A stretch of DNA of 64,000 bases from Cylicocyclus nassatus (taxonomy: Eukaryota > Nematoda > Chromadorea > Rhabditida > Strongylidae), in the NCBI GenBank assembly GCA_958299035.1, contig CATQJL010000001.1, positions 77,335,594 through 77,399,593 on the forward strand, written 5' to 3'. The notes below the pieces were generated by a model. The model worked only from the letters and a program-made list of their open reading frames with translations. It was not told where the DNA came from and made no database searches. The number at the start of each line of letters is the position of its first letter. Position 1 is the stretch's first letter. The position numbers and the translations under genes were made by a program. Positions 37,101 to 49,500 of the stretch are shown here, piece after piece.

Positions 37101-39055
37101 CGTAGGCCTTGACACTCACCCGTAGGCCTTGACACTCGCTCGTAGGCCTTGACACTCACTCGTAAGCCTTGACACTCGCTCGTAGGCCTTGACACTCATT
37201 CGTAGGCCTTGACACTCGCTCGTAGGCCTTGACACTCGCTCGTAGGCCTTGACACTCACTCGTAAGCCTTGACACTCGCTCGTAGGCCTTGACACTCGCT
37301 CGTAGGCCTTGACACTCGCTCGTAGGCCTTGACACTCGCTCGTAGGCCTTGACACTCGCTCGTAGGCCTTGACACTCGCTCGTAGGCCTTGACACTCACT
37401 CGTAAGCCTTGACACTCGCTCGTAGGCCTTGACACTCGCTCGTAGGCCTTGACACTCGCTCGTAGGCCTTGACACTCGCTCGTAGGCCTTGACACTCGCT
37501 CGTAGGCCTTGACACTCGCTCGTAGGCCTTGACACTCGCTCGTAGGCCTTGACACTCGCTCGTAGGCCTTGACACTCGCTCGTAGGCCTTGACACTCGCT
37601 CGTAGGCTTTGACACTCACTCGTAGGCCTTGACACTCGCTCGTAGGCCTTGACACTCGCTCGTAGGCCTTGACACTCGCTCGTAGGCCTTGACACTCGCT
37701 CGTAGGCCTTGACACTCACTCGTAAGCCTTGACACTCGCTCGTAGGCCTTGACACTCGCTCGTAGGCCTTGACACTCGCTCGTAGGCCTTGACACTCGCT
37801 CGTAGGCCTTGACACTCGCTCGTAGGCCTTGACACTCGCTCGTAGGCCTTGACACTCACTCGTAGGCCTTGACACTCACTCGTAGGCCTTGACAATCGCT
37901 CGTAGGCCTTGACACTCGCTCGTAGGCCTTGACACTCGCTCGTAGGCCTTGACACTCACTCGTAGGCCTTGACACTCGCTCGTAGGCCTTGACACTCGCT
38001 CGTAGGCCTTGACACTCGCTCGTAGGCCTTGACACTCACTCGTAGGCCTTGACACTCGCTCGTGGGCCTTGACACTCGCTCGTAGGCCTTGACACTCGCT
38101 CGTAGGCCTTGACACTCGCTCGTAGGCCTTGACACTCGCTCGTAGGCTTTGACACTCGCTCGTAGGCTTTGACACTCGCTCGTAGGCCTTGACACTCATT
38201 CGTAGGCCTTGACACTCGCTCGTAGGCCTTGACACTCGCTCGTAGGCCTTGACACTCGCTCGTAGGCCTTGACACTCGCTCGTAGGCCTCGACACTCGCT
38301 CGTAGGCCTTGACACTCGCTCGTAGGCCTTGACACTCACTCGTAAGCCTTGACACTCGCTCGTAGGCCTTGACACTCGCTCGTAGGCCTTGACACTCGCT
38401 CGTAGGCCTTGACACTCGCTCGTAGGCCTTGACACTCGCTCGTAGGCCTTGACACTCACTCGTAGGCCTTGACACTCGCTCGTAGGCCTTGACACTCACT
38501 CGTAAGCCTTGACACTCGCTCGTAGGCCTTGACACTCATTCGTAGGCCTTGACACTCGCTCGTAGGCCTTGACACTCGCTCGTAGGCCTTGACACTCGCT
38601 CGTAGGCCTTGACACTCACCCGTAGGCCTTGACACTCGCTCGTAGGCCTTGACACTCACTCGTAAGCCTTGACACTCGCTCGTAGGCCTTGACACTCATT
38701 CGTAGGCCTTGACACTCGCTCGTAGGCCTTGACACTCGCTCGTAGGCCTTGACACTCGCTCGTAGGCCTTGACACTCACCCGTAAGCCTTGACACTCGCT
38801 CGTAGGCCTTGACACTCACTCGTAGGCCTTGACACTCGCTCGTAGGCCTTGACACTCACTCGTAAGCCTTGACACTCGCTCGTAGGCCTTGACACTCATT
38901 CGTAGGCCTTGACACTCGCTCGTAGGCCTTGACACTCGCTCGTAGGCCTTGACACTCGCTCGTAGGCCTTGACACTCACCCGTAGGCCTTGACACTCGCT
39001 CGTAGGCCTTGACACTCACTCGTAAGCCTTGACACTCGCTCGTAGGCCTTGACAC
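34156..39055. repeat. Nested 4040-bp and 2240-bp duplications
   Basis: The stretch 34156-35015 repeats at 38196-39055 (4040 bp); for example, the rare P14-A/P16-C monomer followed by P1 A is at 34731 and 38771. The stretch 35636-36295 repeats at 37876-38535 (2240 bp), with P11-A monomers at 35651 and 37891 and P20-G monomers at 35821 and 38061. One private change separates the 2240-bp copies, a GAGACTCG monomer at 36011. Adapter 1 lies outside the matched parts. Confidence 0.83.
36711..37200. repeat. 160-bp octamer higher-order repeat, three consecutive periods
   Basis: Eight monomers form a unit with the order P14-A/P15-T, three consensus-like, P14-A/P16-C, consensus, P14-A, then P1-A consensus. 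The P14-A/P15-T monomer marks each period at 36711, 36871, 37031 and 37191. The same octamer is found at 34491, 34651, 34851 (200 bp, two extra monomers) and 35011, and again at 38531, 38691, 38891 and 39051. The length is close to that of a nucleosome, but phasing by nucleosomes is only a guess. Confidence 0.85.
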
Positions 39056-39235
39056 TCATTCGTAGGCCTTGACACTCGCTCGTAGGCCTTGACACTCACC
39101 CGTAGGCCTTGACACTCGCCCGTAGGCCTTGACACTCGCTCGTAGGCCTTGACACTCGCTCGTAGGCCTTGACACTCGCTCGTAGGCCTTGACACTCGCT
39201 CGTAGGCCTTGACACTCGCTCGTAGGCCTTGACAC

Positions 39236-41859
39236 TCACTCGTAGGCCTTGACACTCGCTCGTAGGCCTTGACACTCACCCGTAGGCCTTGACACTCGCT
39301 CGTAGGCCTTGACACTCGCTCGTAGGCCTTGACACTCACCCGTAGGCCTTGACACTCGCTCGTAGGCCTTGACACTCACTCGTAGGCCTTGACACTCACT
39401 CGTAGGCCTTGACACTCGCTTGTAGGCCTTGACACTCGCTCGTAGGCCTTGACACTCGCTCGTAGGCCTTGACACTCACCCGTAGGCCTTGACACTCGCT
39501 CGTAGGCCTTGACACTCACTCGTAGGCCTTGACACTCGCTCGTAGGCCTTGACACTCGCTCGTAGGCCTTGACACTCGCTCGTAGGCCTTGACACTCGCT
39601 CGTAGGCCTTGACACTCACCCGTAGGCCTTGACACTCGCTCGTAGGCCTTGACACTCACTCGTAGGCCTTGACACTCACTCGTAGGCCTTGACACTCGCT
39701 TGTAAGCCTTGACACTCGCTCGTAGGCCTTGACACTCGCTCGTAGGCCTTGACACTCACTCGTAGGCCTTGACACTCACTCGTAGGCCTTGACACTCGCT
39801 CGTAGGCCTTGACACTCGCTCGTAGGCCTTGACACTCGCTCGTAGGCCTTGACACTCGCTCGTAGGCCTTGACACTCACTCGTAGGCCTTGACACTCATT
39901 CGTAAGCCTTGACACTCGCTCGTAGGCCTTGACACTCGCTCGTAGGCCTTGACACTCGCTCGTAGGCCTTGACACTCGCTCGTAGGCCTTGACACTCGCT
40001 CGTAGGCCTTGACACTCACTCGTAGGCCTTGACACTCACTCGTAGGCCTTGACACTCGCTCGTAGGCCTTGACACTCGCTCGTAGGCCTTGACACTCGCT
40101 CGTAGGCCTTGACACTCACTCGTAGGCCTTGACACTCACTCGTAGGCCTTGACACTCACTCGCTCGTAGGCTTTGACACTCATTCGTAGGCCTTGACACT
40201 CGCTCGTAGGCCTTGACACTCATTCGTAGGCCTTGACACTCACTCGTAGGCTTTGACACTGACTCGTAGGCCTTGACACTCGCTCGTAGGCCTTGACACT
40301 CGCTCGTAGGCCTTGACACTCACTCGTAGGCCTTGACACTCGCTCGTAGGCCTTGACACTCACCCGTAGGCCTTGACACTCGCTCGTAGGCCTTGACACT
40401 CACTCGTAGGCCTTGACACTCGCTCGTAGGCCTTGACACTCGCTCGTAGGCCTTGACACTCGCTCGTAGGCCTTGACACTCGCTCGTAGGCCTTGACACT
40501 CGCTCGTAGGCCTTGACACTCGCTCGTAGGCCTTGACACTCGCTCGTAGGCCTTGACACTCACTCGTAGGCCTTGACACTCTCTCGTAGGCCTTGACACT
40601 CGCTCGTAGGCCTTGACACTCATTCGTAGGCCTTGACACTCACTCGTAGGCTTTGACACTGACTCGTAGGCCTTGACACTCGCTCGTAGGCCTTGACACT
40701 CGCTCGTAGGCCTTGACACTCACTCGTAGGCCTTGACACTCGCTCGTAGGCCTTGACACTCACCCGTAGGCCTTGACACTCGCTCGTAGGCCTTGACACT
40801 CACTCGTAGGCCTTGACACTCGCTCGTAGGCCTTGACACTCACTCGTAGGCCTTGACACTCGCTCGTAGGCCTTGACACTCACCCGTAGGCCTTGACACT
40901 CGCTCGTAGGCCTTGACACTCGCTCGTAGGCCTTGACACTCACCCGTAGGCCTTGACACTCGCTCGTAGGCCTTGACACTCACTCGTAGGCCTTGACACT
41001 CACTCGTAGGCCTTGACACTCGCTTGTAGGCCTTGACACTCGCTCGTAGGCCTTGACACTCACCCGTAGGCCTTGACACTCGCTCGTAGGCCTTGACACT
41101 CACTCGTAGGCCTTGACACTCGCTCGTAGGCCTTGACACTCGCTCGTAGGCCTTGACACTCGCTCGTAGGCCTTGACACTCGCTCGTAGGCCTTGACACT
41201 CACCCGTAGGCCTTGACACTCGCTCGTAGGCCTTGACACTCACTCGTAGGCCTTGACACTCACTCGTAGGCCTTGACACTCGCTTGTAAGCCTTGACACT
41301 CGCTCGTAGGCCTTGACACTCGCTCGTAGGCCTTGACACTCACTCGTAGGCCTTGACACTCACTCGTAGGCCTTGACACTCGCTCGTAGGCCTTGACACT
41401 CGCTCGTAGGCCTTGACACTCGCTCGTAGGCCTTGACACTCGCTCGTAGGCCTTGACACTCACTCGTAGGCCTTGACACTCATTCGTAAGCCTTGACACT
41501 CGCTCGTAGGCCTTGACACTCGCTCGTAGGCCTTGACACTCGCTCGTAGGCCTTGACACTCGCTCGTAGGCCTTGACACTCACTCGTAGGCCTTGACACT
41601 CACTCGTAGGCCTTGACACTCGCTCGTAGGCCTTGACACTCGCTCGTAGGCCTTGACACTCGCTCGTAGGCCTTGACACTCGCTCGTAGGCCTTGACACT
41701 CACTCGTAGGCCTTGACACTCACTCGTAGGCCTTGACACTCGCTCGTAGGCCTTGACACTCACTCGTAGGCCTTGACACTCACTCGTAGGCCTTGACACT
41801 CGCTCGTAGGCCTTGACACTCGCTCGTAGGCCTTGACACTCGCTCGTAGGCCTTGACAC
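39236..41859. repeat. 1584-bp duplication spanning a 24-bp unit
   Basis: The variant order from about 39,240 to 40,035 repeats from about 40,820 to 41,859. The CGCTTGTAAG junction is at 39697 and 41281, an offset of 1584. This is not a multiple of 20 because the 24-bp unit at 40145-40168 lies between the copies. The copies include the P14-A/P16-C monomers that code for the GECQ variant on the minus strand. Confidence 0.75.
40145..40168. repeat. 24-bp monomer with a duplicated CTCG-type tetranucleotide
   Basis: The unit reads GGCCTTGACACTCACTCGCTCGTA: CACTCGCTCG stands where a normal unit has CACTCG or CGCTCG. It looks like a 4-bp slippage within the CTCG-rich half of the monomer, or a join of a P14-A end with a P14-G end. 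It sets the new register used from 40169 to 43168. Confidence 0.85.
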
Positions 41860-42960
41860 TCACTCGTAGGCCTTGACACTCGCTCGTAGGCCTTGACACT
41901 CGCTCGTAGGCCTTGACACTCACTCGTAGGCCTTGACACATGCTCGTAGGCCTTGACACTCGCTCGTAGACCTTGACATTCACTCGTAGGCCTTGACACT
42001 CACTCGTAGGCCTTGACACTCACTCGTAGGCCTTGACACTCACTCGTAGGCCTTGACACTCGCTCGTAGGCCTTGACACTCACTCGTAGGCCTTGACACT
42101 CGCTCGTAGGCCTTGACACTCGCTCGTAGGCCTTGACACTCGCTCGTAGGCCTTGACACTCACTCGTAGGCCTTGACACATGCTCGTAGGCCTTGACACT
42201 CGCTCGTAGGCCTTGACACTCACTCGTAGGCCTTGACACTCACTCGTAGGCCTTGACACTCGCTCGTAGGCCTTGACACTCACTCGTAGGCCTTGACACT
42301 CATTCGTAGGCCTTGACACTCGCTCGTAGGCCTTGACACTCGCTCGTAGGCCTTGACACTCGCTCGTAAGCCTTGACACTCACTCGTAGGCCTTGACACT
42401 CGCTCGTAGGCCTTGACATTCGCTCGTAGGCCTTGACACTCATTCGTAGGCCTTGACACTCACTCGTAGGCTTTGACACTGACTCGTAGGCCTTGACACT
42501 CGCTCGTAGGCCTTGACACTCACTCGTAGGCCTTGACACTCGCTCGTAGGCCTTGACACTCACTCGTAGGCCTTGACACTCACTCGTAGGCCTTGACACA
42601 TGCTCGTAGACCTTGACACTCGCTCGTAGGCCTTGACACTCACTCGTAGGCCTTGACACTCACTCGTAGGCCTTGACACTCGCTCGTAGGCCTTGACACT
42701 CACTCGTAGGCCTTGAAACTCACTCGTAGGCCTTGACACTCACTCGTAGGCCTTGACACTCGCTCGTAGGCCTTGACACTCACTCGTAGGCCTTGACACT
42801 CGCTCGTAGGCCTTGACACTCACTCGTAGGCCTTGACACTCACTCGTAGGCCTTGACACATGCTCGTAGGCCTTGACACTCGCTCGTAGGCCTTGACACT
42901 CACTCGTAGGCCTTGACACTCACTCGTAGGCCTTGACACTCGCTCGTAGGCCTTGACACT
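40169..42960. repeat. Transitional zone with CTGACTCG and ACACATGCTCG variants
   Basis: 150 monomers from 40169 keep register. Markers of this zone are the P4-T monomer with P13-G (GGCTTTGACACTGACTCG) near 40249, 40649 and 42469, and the P12-A/P13-T monomer (GACACATGCTCG) near 41929, 42169, 42589 and 42849. The first marker returns only near 58070, 60770 and 62990, so this zone and the right end of the window share ancestry to the exclusion of the block between them. No non-satellite sequence is present. Confidence 0.8.
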
Positions 42961-43168
42961 CATTCGTAGGCCTTGACACTCATCCGTAGGCCTTGACACT
43001 CGCTCGTAGGCCTTGACACTCGCCCGTACGCCTTGACACTCGCTCGTAGGCCTTGACACTCGCTCGTAGGCCTTGACACTCGCTCGTAGGCCTTGACACT
43101 CGCTCGTAGGCCTTGACACTCGCTCGTAGGCCTTGACACTCATTCGTAGGCCTTGACACTCGCTCGTA

Positions 43169-43196
43169 GGCCTTGACACTCGCCCGTACGCTCGTA
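43169..43196. repeat. 28-bp deletion-derived unit, first of six copies
   Basis: The unit is a P16-C monomer ending CGCCCGTA followed by only CGCTCGTA. The usual successor is CGCCTTGACACTCGCTCGTA. Removing 12 bases between its two CGC repeats gives exactly this junction, so it is a deletion at a 3-bp microhomology. The same unit recurs at 45497-45524, 46185-46212, 47693-47720, 48441-48468 and 49189-49216. It is absent elsewhere, so the deletion arose once and was then amplified. Confidence 0.9.
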
Positions 43197-44740
43197 GGCC
43201 TTGACACTCACTCGTAGGCCTTGACACTCACTCGTAGGCCTTGACACTCGCTCGTAGGCCTTGACACTCATTCGTAGGCCTTGACACTCATCCGTAGGCC
43301 TTGACACTCGCTCGTAGGCCTTGACACTCGCCCGTACGCCTTGACACTCGCTCGTAGGCCTTGACACTCGCTCGTAGGCCTTGACACTCGCTCGTAGGCC
43401 TTGACACTCGCTCGTAGGCCTTGACACTCGCTCGTAGGCCTTGACACTCATTCGTAGGCCTTGACACTCGCTCGTAGGCCTTGACACTCGCCCGTAGGCC
43501 TTGACACTCGCTCGTAGGCCTTGACACTCGCCCGTAGGCCTTGACACTCGCTCGTAGGCCTTGACACTCGCTCGTAGGCCTTGACACTCGCTCGTAGGCC
43601 TTGACACTCGCTCGTAGGCCTTGACACTCGCTCGTAGGCCTTGACACTCATTCGTAGGCCTTGACACTCGCCCGTAGGCCTTGACACTCGCTCGTAGGCC
43701 TTGACACTCGCCCGTAGGCCTTGACACTCGCTCGTAGGCCTTGACACTCGCTCGTAGGCCTTGACACTCGCTCGTAGGCCTTGACACTCGCTCGTAGGCC
43801 TTGACACTCGCTCGTAGGCCTTGACACTCGCTCGTAGGCCTTGACACTCATTCGTAGGCCTTGACACTCATTCGTAGGCCTTGACACTCATTCGTAGGCC
43901 TTGACACTCGACCGTAGGCTTTGACACTCGCCCGTAGGCCTTGACACTCGCTCGTAGGCCTTGACACTCGCCCGTAGGCCTTGACACTCGCTCGTAGGCC
44001 TTGACACTCGCTCGTAGGCCTTGACACTCGCTCGTAGGCCTTGACACTCGCTCGTAGGCCTTGACACTCGCTCGTAGGCCTTGACACTCATTCGTAGGCC
44101 TTGACACTCATTCGTAGGCCTTGGCACTCATTCGTAGGCCTTGACACTCGCTCGTAGGCCTTGACACTCACTCGTAGGCCTTGGCACTCACTCGTAGGCC
44201 TTGACACTCGCTCGTAGGCCTTGACACTCATTCGTAGGCCTTGACACTCGCTCGTAGGCCTTGACACTCGCTCGTAGGCCTTGACACTCATTCGTAGGCC
44301 TTGACACTCATTCGTAGGCCTTGACACTCATTCGTAGGCCTTGACACTCGCCCGTAGGCCTTGACACTCGCCCGTAGGCCTTGACACTCGCTCGTAGGCC
44401 TTGACACTCACTCGTAGGCCTTGACACTCGCTCGTAGGCCTTGACACTCGCTCGTAGGCCTTGACACTCATTCGTAGGCCTTGACACTCATTCGTAGGCC
44501 TTGACACTCGCTCGTAGGCTTTGACACTCGCTCGTAGGCCTTGACACTCATTCGTAGGCCTTGACACTCGCTCGTAGGCCTTGACACTCGCTCGTAGGCC
44601 TTGACACTCATTCGTAGGCCTTGACACTCATTCGTAGGCCTTGACACTCGCTCGTAGGCCTTGACACTCGCTCGTAGGCCTTGACACTCATTCGTAGGCC
44701 TTGACACTCATCCGTAGGCCTTGACACTCACTCGTAGGCC

Positions 44741-47700
44741 TTAACACTCACTCGTAGGCCTTGACACTCGCTCGTAGGCCTTGACACTCACTCGTAGGCC
44801 TTGACACTCGCTCGTAGGCCTTGATACTCGCTCGTAGGCCTTGACACTCGCCCGTAGGCCTTGACACTCGCTCGTAGGCCTTGACACTCGCTCGTAGGCC
44901 TTGACACTCGCTCGTAGGCCTTGACACTCGCTCGTAGGCCTTGACACTCGCTCGTAGGCCTTGACACTCATTCGTAGGCCTTGACACTCATTCGTAGGCC
45001 TTGACACTCGCCCGTAGGCCTTGACACTCGCTCGTAGGCCTTGACACTCGCCCGTAGGCCTTGACACTCGCTCGTAGGCCTTGACACTCGCTCGTAGGCC
45101 TTGACACTCACTCGTAGGCCTTGACACTCACTCGTAGGCCTTGACACTCGCTCGTAGGCCTTGACACTCATTCGTAGGCCTTGACACTCGCTCGTAGGCC
45201 TTGACACTCGCTCGTAGGCCTTGACACTCATTCGTAGGCCTTGACACTCATTCGTAGGCCTTGACACTCATTCGTAGGCCTTGACACTCGCCCGTAGGCC
45301 TTGACACTCCCCCGTAGGCCTTGACACTCGCTCGTAGGACTTGACACTCATTCGTAGGCCTTGACACTCGCTCGTAGGCCTTGACACTCACTCGTAGGCC
45401 TTGACACTCACTCGTAGGCCTTGACACTCGCTCGTAGGCCTTGACACTCGCTCGTAGGCCTTGACACTCATTCGTAGGCCTTGACACTCGCTCGTAGGCC
45501 TTGACACTCGCCCGTACGCTCGTAGGCCTTGACACTCACTCGTAGGCCTTGACACTCACTCGTAGGCCTTGACACTCGCTCGTAGGCCTTGACACTCACT
45601 CGTAGGCCTTGACACTCACTCGTAGGCCTTGACACTCGCTCGTAGGCCTTGACACTCGCTCGTAGGCCTTGACACTCGCTCGTAGGCCTTGACACTCGCT
45701 CGTAGGCCTTGACACTCGCTCGTAGGCCTTGACACTCATTCGTAAGCCTTGACACTCGCTCGTAGGCCTTGACACTCATTCGTAGGCCTTGACACTCGCT
45801 CGTAGGCCTTGACACTCGCTCGTAGGCCTTGACACTCATTCGTAGGCCTTGACACTCATTCGTAGGCCTTGACACTCGCCCGTAGGCCTTGACACTCCCC
45901 CGTAGGCCTTGACACTCGCTCGTAGGACTTGACACTCATTCGTAGGCCTTGACACTCGCTCGTAGGCCTTGACACTCACTCGTAGGACTTGACACTCACT
46001 CGTAGGCCTTGACACTCGCTCGTAGGCCTTGACACTCATTCGTAGGCCTTGACACTCATCCGTAGGCCTTGACACTCGCTCGTAGGCCTTGACACTCACT
46101 CGTAGGCCTTGACACTCACTCGTAGGCCTTGACACTCGCTCGTAGGCCTTGACACTCGCTCGTAGGCCTTGACACTCGCTCGTAGGCCTTGACACTCGCC
46201 CGTACGCTCGTAGGCCTTGACACTCACTCGTAGGCCTTGACACTCACTCGTAGGCCTTGACACTCGCTCGTAGGCCTTGACACTCACTCGTAGGCCTTGA
46301 CACTCACTCGTAGGCCTTGACACTCGCTCGTAGGCCTTGACACTCGCTCGTAGGCCTTGACACTCGCTCGTAGGCCTTGACACTCGCTCGTAGGCCTTGA
46401 CACTCGCTCGTAGGCCTTGACACTCATTCGTAAGCCTTGACACTCGCTCGTAGGCCTTGACACTCATTCGTAGGCCTTGACACTCGCTCGTAGGCCTTGA
46501 CACTCGCTCGTAGGCCTTGACACTCATTCGTAGGCCTTGACACTCATTCGTAGGCCTTGACACTCGCCCGTAGGCCTTGACACTCCCCCGTAGGCCTTGA
46601 CACTCGCTCGTAGGACTTGACACTCATTCGTAGGCCTTGACACTCGCTCGTAGGCCTTGACACTCACTCGTAGGCCTTGACACTCACTCGTAGGCCTTGA
46701 CACTCGCTCGTAGGCCTTGACACTCACTCGTAGGCCTTGACACTCGCTCGTAGGCCTTGATACTCGCTCGTAGGCCTTGACACTCGCCCGTAGGCCTTGA
46801 CACTCGCTCGTAGGCCTTGACACTCGCTCGTAGGCCTTGACACTCGCTCGTAGGCCTTGACACTCGCTCGTAGGCCTTGACACTCACTCGTAGGCCTTGA
46901 CACTCGCTCGTAGGCCTTGACACTCACTCGTAGGCCTTAACACTCACTCGTAGGCCTTGACACTCGCTCGTAGGCCTTGACACTCACTCGTAGGCCTTGA
47001 CACTCGCTCGTAGGCCTTGATACTCGCTCGTAGGCCTTGACACTCGCCCGTAGGCCTTGACACTCGCTCGTAGGCCTTGACACTCGCTCGTAGGCCTTGA
47101 CACTCGCTCGTAGGCCTTGACACTCGCTCGTAGGCCTTGACACTCGCTCGTAGGCCTTGACACTCATTCGTAGGCCTTGACACTCATTCGTAGGCCTTGA
47201 CACTCGCCCGTAGGCCTTGACACTCGCTCGTAGGCCTTGACACTCGCCCGTAGGCCTTGACACTCGCTCGTAGGCCTTGACACTCGCTCGTAGGCCTTGA
47301 CACTCACTCGTAGGCCTTGACACTCACTCGTAGGCCTTGACACTCGCTCGTAGGCCTTGACACTCATTCGTAGGCCTTGACACTCGCTCGTAGGCCTTGA
47401 CACTCGCTCGTAGGCCTTGACACTCATTCGTAGGCCTTGACACTCATTCGTAGGCCTTGACACTCATTCGTAGGCCTTGACACTCGCCCGTAGGCCTTGA
47501 CACTCCCCCGTAGGCCTTGACACTCGCTCGTAGGACTTGACACTCATTCGTAGGCCTTGACACTCGCTCGTAGGCCTTGATACTCACTCGTAGGCCTTGA
47601 CACTCACTCGTAGGCCTTGACACTCGCTCGTAGGCCTTGACACTCGCTCGTAGGCCTTGACACTCATTCGTAGGCCTTGACACTCGCTCGTAGGCCTTGA

Positions 47701-48131
47701 CACTCGCCCGTACGCTCGTAGGCCTTGACACTCACTCGTAGGCCTTGACACTCACTCGTAGGCCTTGACACTCGCTCGTAGGCCTTGACACTCACTCGTA
47801 GGCCTTGACACTCACTCGTAGGCCTTGACACTCGCTCGTAGGCCTTGACACTCGCTCGTAGGCCTTGACACTCGCTCGTAGGCCTTGACACTCGCTCGTA
47901 GGCCTTGACACTCGCTCGTAGGCCTTGACACTCATTCGTAAGCCTTGACACTCGCTCGTAGGCCTTGACACTCATTCGTAGGCCTTGACACTCGCTCGTA
48001 GGCCTTGACACTCGCTCGTAGGCCTTGACACTCATTCGTAGGCCTTGACACTCATTCGTAGGCCTTGACACTCGCCCGTAGGCCTTGACACTCCCCCGTA
48101 GGCCTTGACACTCGCTCGTAGGACTTGACAC
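44741..48131. repeat. 2196-bp duplication
   Basis: The variant order at 44741-45935 repeats at 46937-48131. Private markers agree: the P7-A monomer (TTAACACT) at 44741 and 46937, the P9-T monomer (TTGATACT) at 44821 and 47017, and the 28-bp unit at 45497 and 47693. The offset is not a multiple of 20 because the copies are separated by 28-bp units. One difference is a second TTGATACT at 47577 in copy 2. Confidence 0.87.
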
Positions 48132-49247
48132 TCATTCGTAGGCCTTGACACTCGCTCGTAGGCCTTGACACTCACTCGTAGGCCTTGACACTCACTCGTA
48201 GGCCTTGACACTCGCTCGTAGGCCTTGACACTCATTCGTAGGCCTTGACACTCATCCGTAGGCCTTGACACTCGCTCGTAGGCCTTGACACTCGCCCGTA
48301 CGCCTTGACACTCGCTCGTAGGCCTTGACACTCGCTCGTAGGCCTTGTCACTCGCTCGTAGGCCTTGACACTCGCTCGTAGGCCTTGACACTCGCTCGTA
48401 GGCCTTGACACTCATTCGTAGGCCTTGACACTCGCTCGTAGGCCTTGACACTCGCCCGTACGCTCGTAGGCCTTGACACTCACTCGTAGGCCTTGACACT
48501 CACTCGTAGGCCTTGACACTCGCTCGTAGGCCTTGACACTCACTCGTAGGCCTTGACACTCACTCGTAGGCCTTGACACTCGCTCGTAGGCCTTGACACT
48601 CGCTCGTAGGCCTTGACACTCGCTCGTAGGCCTTGACACTCGCTCGTAGGCCTTGACACTCGCTCGTAGGCCTTGACACTCATTCGTAAGCCTTGACACT
48701 CGCTCGTAGGCCTTGACACTCATTCGTAGGCCTTGACACTCGCTCGTAGGCCTTGACACTCGCTCGTAGGCCTTGACACTCATTCGTAGGCCTTGACACT
48801 CATTCGTAGGCCTTGACACTCGCCCGTAGGCCTTGACACTCCCCCGTAGGCCTTGACACTCGCTCGTAGGACTTGACACTCATTCGTAGGCCTTGACACT
48901 CGCTCGTAGGCCTTGACACTCACTCGTAGGCCTTGACACTCACTCGTAGGCCTTGACACTCGCTCGTAGGCCTTGACACTCATTCGTAGGCCTTGACACT
49001 CATCCGTAGGCCTTGACACTCGCTCGTAGGCCTTGACACTCGCCCGTACGCCTTGACACTCGCTCGTAGGCCTTGACACTCGCTCGTAGGCCTTGTCACT
49101 CGCTCGTAGGCCTTGACACTCGCTCGTAGGCCTTGACACTCGCTCGTAGGCCTTGACACTCATTCGTAGGCCTTGACACTCGCTCGTAGGCCTTGACACT
49201 CGCCCGTACGCTCGTAGGCCTTGACACTCGCTCGTAGGCCTTGACAC
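47664..49247. repeat. 748-bp tandem duplication ending in the 28-bp unit
   Basis: The interval between 28-bp units is 748 bp twice: 47693 to 48441 and 48441 to 49189. The P8-T monomer (CCTTGTCA) occurs only at 48341 and 49089, again 748 bp apart. The stretch 48032-48499 reads the same as 48780-49247. The earlier unit ending at 47720 lacks the P8-T change, so the last two copies are the youngest. Confidence 0.87.
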
Positions 49248-49500
49248 TCACTCGTAGGCCTTGACACTCGCTCGTAGGCCTTGACACTCGCTCGTAGGCC
49301 TTGACACTCATTCGTAGGCCTTGACACTCATTCGTAGGCCTTGACACTCGCTCGTAGGCTTTGACACTCGCTCGTAGGCCTTGACACTCATTCGTAGGCC
49401 TTGACACTCGCTCGTAGGCCTTGACACTCGCTCGTAGGCCTTGACACTCATTCGTAGGCCTTGACACTCATTCGTAGGCCTTGACACTCGCTCGTAGGCC

